The position numbers were made by a program, and so were the translations under genes. A stretch of DNA of 64,000 nucleotides, taken from the NCBI RefSeq assembly GCF_002394865.1, contig NZ_DGUZ01000021.1, positions 296,080-360,079 on the forward strand, written 5' to 3'. The notes under the pieces are model-generated. The model made no database searches and was not told the origin of the DNA. It worked only from the letters and a program-made list of their open reading frames with translations. Below, piece after piece: positions 50,606 through 59,215 of the stretch. Source of the DNA: Fibrobacter sp. UBA4297 (lineage in GTDB: Bacteria; Fibrobacterota; Fibrobacteria; Fibrobacterales; Fibrobacteraceae). The first letter of the stretch is position 1; each line of letters starts with the position of its first letter.

Positions 50606-50779
50606 ATGAATTTTAAGAATTACTTAACTGCAAGCGTTGTTTTGACCGCATTCCTGGCCGCGGCCGCCTTTGCCGGCGGTGCTATCGACGTTCATTCCCA
50701 CGTGATTCCTGCGGATTATTTGGCCAATTTGCAAAAGCATAACGTGCTGTTTGGCGAAAAAAATCCCAGCCAGAAATAG
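50606..50779 (+). pseudogene. Truncated exported amidohydrolase
   Basis: 57 codons: a signal peptide ending AAAAFAGG, then AIDVHSHVIPADYLANLQKH, the metal-binding HxH start of an amidohydrolase (ACMSD-like type), followed by a stop at 50777. Without the barrel it cannot be active. It sits 28 bases after the flavodoxin gene and was probably the third gene of the unit. Confidence 0.7.
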
Positions 50780-50800
50780 GTCGACATTTTTCTCGGCACA

Positions 50801-51556
50801 TCAGCCTTTTACAAACAAAAGATTGTTTACATGCTCCGTAATGTAAAGTTCCGTGTCGGTTTCCACCAAGTCGTAACTATCTACAACAGCCTTGTCGTGT
50901 TTCTTAAGCACATCCCGATAGCCGGCGACAGTTTCCTTCTTTCTGGCGAAGCGCATGGAACTGTCAAAACAGTCCCGCAGTTTCAAGCCGCATTTGGCGC
51001 ATTCGTTAATCCATTCTTCCTTTGTATAGAACTTGACGTGTCCGTCTTTTCGGAGTTTCATGTAGTCGTCGACAAAACCGTCTTTGTCGCAGTCGTTTGG
51101 GCGGGGGTCCGAAACAAAAAATTGTCCGCCTTGCCTTAATACCCTGCTCACCTCGCCAATGCCGTGCCCAATGTCAGGGAAATGGTGCATCGCGTACCTT
51201 GTCACCACGACATCGAACGAACCCGCCTCAAACGGGAAATCGACACCGTCATAACTTACAAACGAGAGGTTCTTGGCTCCTTCGACCTTTGCCCTTGCGC
51301 GGTTTGCTTCGAGTGCGTCGCAGACGATGTCCAGGCCGATGATTTCGCAACCAGGATTGTCTTTCGCTAGCGGAAACGAAAGATAGCCGCTTCCGGTCCC
51401 GAGATCAAGAACCCTCATACCTTCAGCAATTTTTACGAATCCGGTTATTTTCTCAAGATGCTCGGAATCCTGTGTTTGCCTGTTGTAAAAATCGCCAGCG
51501 GCAAATAATTCCTCAAAACCTTTCCGAGTATCATTTATATTTTCTCGAATATCCAT
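50801..51556 (-). CDS. Class I SAM-dependent methyltransferase
   Basis: 251 residues from ATG 51556, with AAAGGA upstream; ATG 51592 lacks a site. SAM motif I VLDLGTGSGYLSFPLA at about residue 50, GLDIVCDALE (motif II) and VVTRYAMHHFPDI (motif III/post I) are intact. The UbiE-like group methylates quinones or small molecules. It is alone and convergent with the monooxygenase/flavodoxin unit. Confidence 0.88.
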   Translation of the reverse strand: MDIRENINDTRKGFEELFAAGDFYNRQTQDSEHLEKITGFVKIAEGMRVLDLGTGSGYLSFPLAKDNPGCEIIGLDIVCDALEANRARAKVEGAKNLSFVSYDGVDFPFEAGSFDVVVTRYAMHHFPDIGHGIGEVSRVLRQGGQFFVSDPRPNDCDKDGFVDDYMKLRKDGHVKFYTKEEWINECAKCGLKLRDCFDSSMRFARKKETVAGYRDVLKKHDKAVVDSYDLVETDTELYITEHVNNLLFVKG

Positions 51557-51699
51557 GATACCAGTCCTTTCGTTAGCAAAGAAAATATACATTTTTTGGA
51601 GCGGTGTTCTTTATGGACATGCCAAAATCAACTTTGTTTTCATAGTGACAAAATTACGAAATTAGGTCTATTATTTTTAGGTCAAAATTTCTCTAAAAA

Positions 51700-52258
51700 A
51701 AGAAGTTTGCCTACAGCGAGTGCAGAAATCAGGACAGCGGATTTGTCCCTGTTGGATTTTTTGAAAGAGGTGAACCTCTTGCCCGGCAAGGTTGGCGTGT
51801 TCGATTCCATTGAGGGCCTTGATATTACAGGGTACTTCAGGATGCAGGGCGTTATTCTATTGATTATCGAGAATGGCAGTTGCACCATCGACATGGCAAT
51901 CCGTTCTATTATCAAATCATCAAGAACCAGTTATTGTCGCTCGCATTTGAATGCGTTGGCTTCTTGTATCGGAAAAATGCGACGCAACAGACATCGAACC
52001 GCAAGGAAGCCTTGTTCAACGCGTTCGACCACGATTCTTTCGTTCGAAAGCGCAGACGGTCTGCGATTTTCCATAGGTTCGCTGTTCGTCGTCGCCGCAA
52101 CCCTCTGCTGGGGATTCAAGAACAACTGCGCTCGGAAAATTTCGAACAAGAGTACCTATCAGATTGTGACTGTCAAGGGACTTTGTTCGGGTTTGGGAGC
52201 CATCGCTATTTCTGTTTTCACCCGCGAAACCCATTTTGACATGGACTACATTCCTGTA
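51700..52258 (+). pseudogene. Decayed region including an EamA permease fragment
   Basis: From 52034 to 52258 the text (LSFESADGLRFSIGSLFVVA, NNCARKISNKSTYQIVTVKG) is a clear paralogue of residues 140-215 of the permease at 16066, with no start and no neighbouring helices. Before it, 51725-51915 encodes SLLDFLKEVNLLPGKVGVFD and further protein-like text that faintly recalls a DtxR-type C-terminal domain, a weak guess. Stops or frame changes break any larger gene. Confidence 0.6.
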
Positions 52259-52306
52259 ACGCAGACGGATAAGGTCGGGAAAGCCCATTCCCCGAAATTC
52301 TTTTAG

Positions 52307-52638
52307 CGCAAATAGGATAAAAACTATAGAAGCCGCCGTAAAAATGCAAAAAGGTTAAATATTTAACCACCGCATCAATATTGCCTTATAAAAGACTTGC
52401 TATAATCAAAAACTATCACTAATGCTCAAAAAATAATATAAACAAATTACCTTCCCTTTTTTTAGGTATTTTCTATTTTATTAACGTAACCATAGTGGTA
52501 ACCTATTAGTTCTTTCAACTAGATTGCTTGCCACGACAAACAAAAATACAACATTAGCGAAATTCTCTGAAATTCGGCAAAAAGCAGGTGTTTTGCCGCT
52601 AGGGAGTTTTATACCCTAAAACGAAATGGAGGTCGACA
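52307..52638 (+). promoter_or_regulatory. Long upstream region of the SDR/LanC run
   Basis: 332 bases without a gene. GGTTAAATATTTAACC (52353-52368) is a perfect 16-bp palindrome. GTAACCATAGTGGTAAC (52486-52502) is a near palindrome of the kind HxlR- or MerR-type factors use. GGAGG precedes the start at 52639. No clear -35/-10 pair was fixed. Confidence 0.45.
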
Positions 52639-53469
52639 ATGCCCATCAATAAATTAGAAACAAAGAATAAAACGACCAACGAAAAAAAAGTTGTTCTCAT
52701 CACGGGTGCTGCACAAGGCATCGGTTTTGCAACCGTTAAAAAGTTTCTGAAGGAAGGCTGGGCAGTCGCAGCAACCGACATCAAGAAAAAGGAACTGGAC
52801 GAACGCGTAAAAGCCCTGACTGCAGAAGGCTACGACATTACCGGTTATGTTCTCGATGTAACCAAATACAATCAAGACAAGAAGGTTGTTGACCAGATCG
52901 TAAAAAAATATGGCCGAATCGATGCGCTATTCAACAATGCCGGCATCGTCGGCCACCGTCCGACCATCCTGAATTTTGACCCGAAACTCATCCATCAAGC
53001 CGAAGAAGTGAACTTGTGGGCCGGTCTTTATTTGGCGCAGTTGGTCGGCCGCGTCTTCGTGGAAAAGAAGATCAAGGGTTCCATCGTGAACGTGTCTTCC
53101 TTGGCAGCATCCTTTGTGGACTGGTCGCCCTTTGGCTACGGCATTTCAAAGGCTGCTGTGGACGGATTCACCCGCGCAGCAGCGTTTCACCTGGGCAAAT
53201 ATGGCATTCGCGTCAATTCGGTTGCACCGGGATACACCAAGACCGAAATGGCCATCAAGTATGATTATTCGAACCCGAAGCTTCGCAAGGCGGCCGAAAG
53301 CAAGACACTTCTCAACCGCTGGATTGAACCTTCCGAGATTGCGAATGCGGTTTACTTTCTCTCTAGCGATGAGGCCAGCGCCATTACCGGAGCGAAACTC
53401 CCGGTAGATGCAGGTTATACTACCACCAAAGAAAGCAACCTCAAAAGCATCTACGATGAAGACAACTAG
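52639..53469 (+). CDS. Short-chain dehydrogenase/reductase
   Basis: 276 residues; GGAGG upstream. An N-terminal Lys/Asn-rich stretch precedes VLITGAAQGIGFATVKKF (Rossmann TGxxxGIG), NNAGIVG, catalytic Ser in IVNVSSLAASF and YGISKAA (YxxxK). Classical NAD(P)(H)-dependent alcohol/ketone redox enzyme with unknown substrate. First gene of a run with a cysteine-synthase-like enzyme and two LanC-like proteins. It is similar to but not a recent copy of the SDR at 56012. Confidence 0.9.
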   Translation: MPINKLETKNKTTNEKKVVLITGAAQGIGFATVKKFLKEGWAVAATDIKKKELDERVKALTAEGYDITGYVLDVTKYNQDKKVVDQIVKKYGRIDALFNNAGIVGHRPTILNFDPKLIHQAEEVNLWAGLYLAQLVGRVFVEKKIKGSIVNVSSLAASFVDWSPFGYGISKAAVDGFTRAAAFHLGKYGIRVNSVAPGYTKTEMAIKYDYSNPKLRKAAESKTLLNRWIEPSEIANAVYFLSSDEASAITGAKLPVDAGYTTTKESNLKSIYDEDN

Positions 53470-53514
53470 GATTTCCAATCCATCCATCAGGTTTTAAAAA
53501 TAGGAGAATCATTC

Positions 53515-54513
53515 ATGTCCAAAATCCACAAGTCCATCGCCGAGCTCGTCGGCAACACACCCCTCGTCGAACTTTCCAATTACGAAAAGAAGCACGACAT
53601 CAAGGCTCACATCATTGGCAAGTTGGAATTCCTGAATCCGACAGGTTCCGTAAAAGATCGTCTCGCCTTGGCTCTTATCCTCGATGCAGAAGAAAAAGGC
53701 CTCATCAAGAAGGGAGACACCCTGATTGACGTCACCAGTGGAAACACCGGTATCGGTCTTGCAGGCATCGGTCACGCGCTTGGCTACGAATTCGTTCCGT
53801 ATCTGGAACCGGGCACGACTATCGAACGCGTCAAGATTTTCGAAGGCTACGGTCTAGATGTCAAGACCTTCTACGATATCGAAGAAGCCAAGAACTTCGA
53901 AAAGGAAGGCTTGAACGTTGAAAATCTCATCAAGGGCATCAAGCGCATTGCCAAGGAAAAGGGTCAATACTTTACCGGTCAGACCGTAAACGAAGCCAAC
54001 CAGGAATTCCATTACAAGACCACCGGTAAGGAAATCTGGGAAGACACCGACGGCAAGGTGGATTACTTTGTCGCCATGGGCGGTACCGCAGGCACCATCG
54101 TGGGCGTCGGCCGCTACCTCCGCGAAAAGAATCCGAACGTAAAAATCATCGGCGTGCAGGCAGCCCCGAGTTCCCGCCCGGATAGTCCGGATTTCACCGG
54201 CCACATCGTTGACGGAACCATTCCTCTGGCAGGCGTTCCTGAAGCATTCACCCCTCCTTTGGTGAAGAGCAACAAGAACAACGGTTTCCAGTATGACGAA
54301 GTCATCGACATCAAAGCCGAAGATGCATACGAAACCGCACAGGAAACGGCAAAGACCGACGGAATTTTCCTTGGCACTTCTGCAGCAGCCGCTCTTACAG
54401 CAGCAATCCAAATTGCAAAGCGTCCAGAAGCCGCCGGCAAAAACATCGTCGTCATTTACCCGGACAACGGCTACAAATACCTGTCAACCGATCTGTACAA
54501 GAGACGCAAATAG
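53515..54513 (+). CDS. Cysteine-synthase-like PLP enzyme (beta-replacement family)
   Basis: 332 residues. NPTGSVKDRLA has the PLP lysine; TSGNTGIGLAGIGHALGY binds substrate carboxylate; GGTAGTIVGVGRYLREK holds the PLP phosphate. Compared with CysK, the loop usually written GxSSGA is GTSAAAALTAA, and GTGGT is GTAGT, so substrate or activity may differ. It could make cysteine, another beta-substituted alanine or a thioether from O-acetylserine. Placement between SDR and LanC-like genes, away from cysE, argues for a specialised pathway. A hairpin terminator follows. Confidence 0.85.
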   Translation: MSKIHKSIAELVGNTPLVELSNYEKKHDIKAHIIGKLEFLNPTGSVKDRLALALILDAEEKGLIKKGDTLIDVTSGNTGIGLAGIGHALGYEFVPYLEPGTTIERVKIFEGYGLDVKTFYDIEEAKNFEKEGLNVENLIKGIKRIAKEKGQYFTGQTVNEANQEFHYKTTGKEIWEDTDGKVDYFVAMGGTAGTIVGVGRYLREKNPNVKIIGVQAAPSSRPDSPDFTGHIVDGTIPLAGVPEAFTPPLVKSNKNNGFQYDEVIDIKAEDAYETAQETAKTDGIFLGTSAAAALTAAIQIAKRPEAAGKNIVVIYPDNGYKYLSTDLYKRRK

Positions 54514-54529
54514 TCCAACTTAAAAATTC

Positions 54530-54557
54530 AGATCGCTCGAACAGGGCGATCTTTTTA
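54530..54557 (+). terminator. Internal terminator after the cysteine-synthase-like gene
   Basis: AGATCGC pairs with GCGATCT around a nine-base loop, then TTTTTATTT. It would reduce, not stop, reading into the LanC-like gene 20 bases on. Confidence 0.75.
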
Positions 54558-54577
54558 TTTGAACAAGAGGTTTTTAC

Positions 54578-55987
54578 ATGAAATTAAAGTTTGTTCAGAA
54601 TATTGAAGTCAAGCCCACGAAAAGCGTGGACGATTACCTGGAAGCCGTTAAGCAAATTGTCAAGTACTTAAAAACAAACGAAGTAGTCACTCCTCAGGGA
54701 AAGTACTGGAAGGTAAGCCCGGAACCGGGAAACGATTACGAAGGGGACCTCTTTTTGGTACCCAAGGGAATTTACGCAGGTTCTGCCGGAATCGGACAGT
54801 TTTTCTTGCAACTTTTTGAAGTCACTGGTGACAAGCAATATCTGCAAGAGGCTAAAGATGCCGCCGAATACATCTTGAATACTTACGAAGGACCTAGATT
54901 TTTCTCAGGAATCCTGGACAAGGCCGCCGGTGGAATTTGGCCCGTGAAAGGATGGGGCACAAGCGTCTATACGGCTCCAGCCGGTGAAGCCATTTTCTTG
55001 GATCAGCTTTACGCTCACGAAAAAGACGAACGCTACCGAAAGTTCCTGACCACGACCGCCGATGACGCCATTGCCGCCGGCAAGGACGATGGAAAGATTT
55101 TACACTGGTCCACGGAAGCAGACTTGATGGCAGATGCCTCCTATGCGTTCTTCTTCCTTTATGTCTACCGCAAGACCGGCGAAAGAAAATATCTGGACGC
55201 GGCAAAAAGAGTCATAGCATTTACGGACACACGAATCGTCCATGCCAAAGAAGGTGGAATTTACTACGACAACGTAGACTTGACCTTGGTGGGCTGGAAA
55301 TCCAGAAAATCCGCCTTCCCGAATTTTTTGCACGGCGCCGCAGGTACCGCATGGCTGAACGTACTGCTTTACGAAGAGACCCAGGAAAAGGCTTACCTTG
55401 ACAAAGCAAACAAAGTGGTGAAATATCTCTCCGCGATTGCAGAAGGAGATGAAAATGGAGCCATCGTTCCTTACCTCTATAATCCGGACTTGGGACGTTT
55501 CCATGACTTCTACTACCTTTCCACCTGCCACGGCCCCGTAGGGACCAGCGTTCTGTTCCGCCAACTTTATGAAGTGACAGGTGAAACAGAAAATCTGGAG
55601 TGGGTGGATATCTTGACCAAGGGAATACTGAAGGCTGGCGCTCCCCTAAAACACACTCCGGGTTACTGGAATAGCTACTGTCTCTGCTGCGGTGCACCGG
55701 GAGTATTGATCCACTTCGTGAAAACCGCCGAGCTGCTTCACAACGACGCCTATATCGAACAAGCAAAAATAACTGCAGACAAGCTTATCGGCGATTCCTT
55801 CAACGATGACAAGGGTCGCCGCTGGTACGCTGCGTGGACACGCAAAATTCCAGGCTTTGTGGAAACCTACACAGGTCTTTATTCCGGTGCCGCAGGTGCA
55901 GGCTCTTCGCTCCTGCATCTTTACGCCCACGAAAAGGGAATCCAGATTCAGACCGAAACACTCGAATACCTTTTCTTCAAGAAGTAG
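54578..55987 (+). CDS. LanC-like (lanthionine-synthetase-cyclase-fold) protein 1
   Basis: 469 residues; AGAGG upstream. Repeated inner-barrel motifs of the alpha/alpha toroid: YAGSAGIGQFFLQLFEVTGD, PNFLHGAAGTAWLNV, STCHGPVGTSVLF, YCLCCGAPGVLIHF and YTGLYSGAAGAGSSLL. True LanC has WCYG then CHG as zinc ligands; here the order is CHG then CCG, so zinc would be held by Cys plus Cys-Cys. LanC cyclases add Cys thiols to dehydroamino acids. No LanB, LanM or precursor peptide is nearby, so a small-molecule thiol reaction, perhaps with the product of the neighbouring PLP enzyme, is more likely (inference). No signal peptide. Confidence 0.75.
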   Translation: MKLKFVQNIEVKPTKSVDDYLEAVKQIVKYLKTNEVVTPQGKYWKVSPEPGNDYEGDLFLVPKGIYAGSAGIGQFFLQLFEVTGDKQYLQEAKDAAEYILNTYEGPRFFSGILDKAAGGIWPVKGWGTSVYTAPAGEAIFLDQLYAHEKDERYRKFLTTTADDAIAAGKDDGKILHWSTEADLMADASYAFFFLYVYRKTGERKYLDAAKRVIAFTDTRIVHAKEGGIYYDNVDLTLVGWKSRKSAFPNFLHGAAGTAWLNVLLYEETQEKAYLDKANKVVKYLSAIAEGDENGAIVPYLYNPDLGRFHDFYYLSTCHGPVGTSVLFRQLYEVTGETENLEWVDILTKGILKAGAPLKHTPGYWNSYCLCCGAPGVLIHFVKTAELLHNDAYIEQAKITADKLIGDSFNDDKGRRWYAAWTRKIPGFVETYTGLYSGAAGAGSSLLHLYAHEKGIQIQTETLEYLFFKK

Positions 55988-56011
55988 ACTTTTAATCCAA
56001 AAGGAATTTCA

Positions 56012-56785
56012 ATGTCACAAGAATTCGAAAATAAAGTTGTCTTGATTACTGGTGCCGCAGGCGGAATCGGTTCTGCGACGGCAAGGGCTTTTGCAAAAGA
56101 AGGGGCCAAGCTTTTTCTGGTGGACTTGAAAAAAGAAGGCTTGGAGAAAGTCAAGAAATCCTTGGGGCTTTCCGATGACCGCATCCAGATCAAGGAAGCC
56201 GACGTGACCGACGAAAGTCAAGTCAAAAGTTACGTGGAATCCGCCGAAAAAGCTTTCGGAAAAATCGATGTATTCTTTAACAATGCGGGAATTCTTTCCA
56301 CCGGATTTGTCAGGGATACCGATGTTTCGGACTTAGAAAAAATTCTCAAGGTGAACGTGGTCGGAGTATTCCTCGGGCTCAAACATGTTATCCGTTCCAT
56401 GGAAAAGACTGGAGGCGGATCCATTATCAATACCGGTTCCATTGACAGCTTTACAGCGGATCCTGGCGATGGCGTATATGCTGCATCCAAACACGCGGTC
56501 ATGGCCATTTCCAAGTGCGCCGCTCTTGAAGAAGCTTCCAAAGGCATCCGCATTAATCTTGTATGTCCTGGCCCTGTACAAACAAGCATGATGGAACATT
56601 ACGTAAGCGAAATTTATCCTGAAACGCCCGATGCACTCCAGGAAATTTACAACAAGCGTATTCCCATGGGAAGAGTCGCTCGCCCCAAAGATATTGCAAA
56701 CGCAGTTCTATTCTTCGCAAGCGACCGTAGCACCTATGTAACCGCAACTAGGCTGGTGGTCGATGGCGGGTACAAGCACGAATAA
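56012..56785 (+). CDS. Short-chain dehydrogenase/reductase
   Basis: 257 residues. VLITGAAGGIGSATARAF, NNAGILS, the Ser of INTGSIDSF and VYAASKHAVM give a classical SDR with the full Ser-Tyr-Lys set, and the end matches FabG-like enzymes (VTATRLVVDGGYKHE). It lies 24 bases after LanC-like 1 and 32 before LanC-like 2, each with its own ribosome site (AAAGGA here). Substrate unknown; likely works in the same pathway. Confidence 0.9.
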   Translation: MSQEFENKVVLITGAAGGIGSATARAFAKEGAKLFLVDLKKEGLEKVKKSLGLSDDRIQIKEADVTDESQVKSYVESAEKAFGKIDVFFNNAGILSTGFVRDTDVSDLEKILKVNVVGVFLGLKHVIRSMEKTGGGSIINTGSIDSFTADPGDGVYAASKHAVMAISKCAALEEASKGIRINLVCPGPVQTSMMEHYVSEIYPETPDALQEIYNKRIPMGRVARPKDIANAVLFFASDRSTYVTATRLVVDGGYKHE

Positions 56786-56817
56786 AAGAATATAACGGAT
56801 TCACACGGAGCGCATTT

Positions 56818-58206
56818 ATGAAATTGACGATATCCCAACTGTTCAAAAAAAATTCTGCCGAAGATTACATCCACGCCGCCGAAGAAACAGCCCGTTGGAT
56901 TCAAACGCAGGAAGTCCAAGAAAAAAGCGGCAAATCCTGGAAAATTTTTCCCGAAGGGCAAAATGGTCTTCAGGGAAGCCCCTTTTTAGGAAAACGGACC
57001 CTTTACGCTGGTGCCGCTGGAATCGGCTTATTCTTTTTGCGTCTGTATCAATTAACGGACAAAGAGGAATGGCTTTCCGAAGCCAAAGCGGCTGCAGAAT
57101 ATTTGCTTTCCAATCCGCTCGGAATAGACTATTACAAATCCGTCCAAAAGAAAATTGCCGACAATGCCGAAGGAGTACACGGCTGGGCTTTCAGCTACAA
57201 GGTCGGCCCAATTTCTGAAGGGCAATTCGTCTATGCCTTGTATAAAGTGACGCACGACAAGCGATACGAAGAATTCGCCATCAAACAAGCAGATATCTTT
57301 GTGGAAGCAGCCATCGGAGATGAGAAAGGCATCCACTGGAGTGACTGCCGCGATATTGTCGGCGATGCCGGCGGTATCGTTTATCTGTTGCAAGTGTACA
57401 GGGAAACCGGAAACAGGAGATATCTGGAAACAGCCATCCAGGCAGGGAAATATATCGAATCATTCGGGCATAAGGGTAAGCACGGCGGCACCTATTATGA
57501 TTTGTATGACTTAGAACGGGCCGGGGAGGGCGAAAAGGGAACTGTCCATGTAAACTTTTCTCATGGCTCTTCTGGAACGGCATACCTTTGGGCCGTTCTA
57601 TACGAAGCGACCCGAGACAAGCACTATCTGGATTTAGCAAATGACGTTATCCGGTATCTAGATGGAATTTCCATCGGCGATGAAAATGCAGTTCTGTTCC
57701 CCTACCAGGATCATCCCGAAAAAGGCGAGGCCGATTCGAGATTTTATCTTGGAATGTGCGGCGGTCCTATCGGTTCTTCTTTTGTTTTTAAAAAATTGTA
57801 CGAAGTCACCGGCGACAAAACTTATCTAGATTGGATCCGAAAGCTTTCGAGAGGCTTGACTTTAAGCGGAGTTCCAGAACGTAAATCCTGGGGCTATTGG
57901 GGAAGCAAGTGTATCTGCTGCGGAGGCCCGGGTGCGCTGGAATACTTCGCCTCGTTTTTCCAGTTTACCGGTGATAATTTTTTCAAGGACGCAGCCGAAC
58001 GAACAGCAAATGTTCTCCTTGGAGAATCCTTTGAAGAGAACGGCGGACGCACTTGGTACGGGGCCTGGGACCGCATCGCGCCAACCCGCGTAGTGAGCTA
58101 TACAGGTTTTTACATTGGCGCGGCCGGTGCTGCAGGCGCGCTCCTTAAGTGGGCTGCAGTCCTACAAAGGAAGCCTGTCGCCGAATTCTTCGAGTATAAC
58201 TTGTAG
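56818..58206 (+). CDS. LanC-like (lanthionine-synthetase-cyclase-fold) protein 2
   Basis: 462 residues, paralogue of 54578-55987. Motifs: YAGAAGIGLFFLRLYQLTD, VNFSHGSSGTAYLWAV, GMCGGPIGSSFVF, CICCGGPGALEYFASF and YTGFYIGAAGAAGALL. The first zinc motif is CGG rather than CHG, but the Cys and the Cys-Cys pair are kept, which supports these as the metal ligands in both proteins. Two unequal copies suggest a heterodimer or two steps on related substrates. Last gene of the run; no strong terminator was seen in 58207-58345. Confidence 0.75.
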   Translation: MKLTISQLFKKNSAEDYIHAAEETARWIQTQEVQEKSGKSWKIFPEGQNGLQGSPFLGKRTLYAGAAGIGLFFLRLYQLTDKEEWLSEAKAAAEYLLSNPLGIDYYKSVQKKIADNAEGVHGWAFSYKVGPISEGQFVYALYKVTHDKRYEEFAIKQADIFVEAAIGDEKGIHWSDCRDIVGDAGGIVYLLQVYRETGNRRYLETAIQAGKYIESFGHKGKHGGTYYDLYDLERAGEGEKGTVHVNFSHGSSGTAYLWAVLYEATRDKHYLDLANDVIRYLDGISIGDENAVLFPYQDHPEKGEADSRFYLGMCGGPIGSSFVFKKLYEVTGDKTYLDWIRKLSRGLTLSGVPERKSWGYWGSKCICCGGPGALEYFASFFQFTGDNFFKDAAERTANVLLGESFEENGGRTWYGAWDRIAPTRVVSYTGFYIGAAGAAGALLKWAAVLQRKPVAEFFEYNL

Positions 58207-58345
58207 ATGCTTAGGCCGTCTTCTCTAGAATATCCTGAAGCCATCATTACAAACAAATAACTTTGGTTTAAAACAACTGTTCCGCAAAACAGGCCACATT
58301 GCATGCGCGCTGTTTGTCGATAAGGCGTCCAGCGGGAAATAGACT

Positions 58346-59149
58346 CTACGCCAGCGTCACCATGAAAAATTCCACGTTCATTTCGCGGTCGGCGAGCGGC
58401 ACAATCTTGCGGTCCTTGGGAATTTCGTAATCGAACTGGTGGTCCGAAACGAAGGTCAACAGCGAAGACTGCTCGATAAGCTTTGAAATGCCTTTCGTGC
58501 TGTCGTGCTTGATGAAGGTGACATCGGGAATTTTCTTGCGCTTGACCTGCTCCCAGAACCCTACGTTGCTGCGCTGGATAATGGTTTCGCCCTTGAGTTC
58601 CCGGAGCCGGATGGATTTTCGCCTGGCAAGCGGGTGTTTTTTCGGGAGCGCAATCGAGAGCCGCTCCTGCATGTATTTTTCGGCACGGAACTTCTTTGCA
58701 CGAGGGGCCTTAAGCGTGATGCCGATATCCGCCGTGCCCTCGTTCAGCGCCTTCAGCACGCCCGCCTCATTGTCGATAATCTCGTAAGTGACTTGCGCGC
58801 CGGGGTATTTCTCCTGCAGTTCCTGCACCATCCGCATGGCCGGGAGAATGGCCACCGATGCGATGGAGTACGTGCGCGTACCCGCTCCCTGCGGGCTTAC
58901 TTTTTCCATCATCTCGCCCTGCAAATCCATGATGCGCTTAGCGTATTCGGCAACCGTGCGACCCTTCTCGTTCAGCTCGATGCGGTTCTTTTTGCGTTCG
59001 AAGAGCGGAGCACCGATTTCGTCTTCCAGCTTCTTGAACGCGCGGCTCACCGCCGGCTGCGAAGTGTAGAGCTTGTCCGCAACGGCCGAAAGCGTCCCGT
59101 ATTCCAGGAACCCGGCCAGCAATCGCAAGATGTAAGTCTCGACAAACAT
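58346..59149 (-). CDS. LysR-type regulator, candidate controller of the ATGC-N7-GCAT regulon
   Basis: 267 residues, about 30 shorter than usual, ending early in the effector domain (EFFMVTLA). The winged helix LSAVADKLYTSQPAVSRAFK is intact. A degenerate copy of the regulon palindrome lies 39 bases before its start, placed close to a TATATT -10 as in autorepression. It follows the aldo-keto reductase gene, itself carrying the full activator promoter. A CCCCAAAAAGGGG hairpin sits at its start. It is the best candidate for the regulator of sites A-G, though the LysR at 19946 is also possible. Confidence 0.88.
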   Translation of the reverse strand: MFVETYILRLLAGFLEYGTLSAVADKLYTSQPAVSRAFKKLEDEIGAPLFERKKNRIELNEKGRTVAEYAKRIMDLQGEMMEKVSPQGAGTRTYSIASVAILPAMRMVQELQEKYPGAQVTYEIIDNEAGVLKALNEGTADIGITLKAPRAKKFRAEKYMQERLSIALPKKHPLARRKSIRLRELKGETIIQRSNVGFWEQVKRKKIPDVTFIKHDSTKGISKLIEQSSLLTFVSDHQFDYEIPKDRKIVPLADREMNVEFFMVTLA

Positions 59150-59185
59150 AAAAAGCCCCTTTTTGGGGAGAATATAATAAATCCG

Positions 59186-59204
59186 CTATGCGTCAAGTGA
59201 ATAG
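59186..59204 (-). promoter_or_regulatory. Degenerate regulon palindrome in front of the LysR gene, site E
   Basis: Minus strand CTATTC-ACTTGAC-GCATAG, with TATATT about 15 bases on instead of 46. This placement suits repression of the regulator's own gene. Confidence 0.55.
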
Positions 59205-59215
59205 TGGGGCTATTT

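Noticed and set aside
52639..58206. Lantibiotic gene cluster
   Set aside because: No LanB, LanM or LanT-type gene or precursor peptide with Ser/Thr/Cys core was found, and the LanC metal motifs differ.
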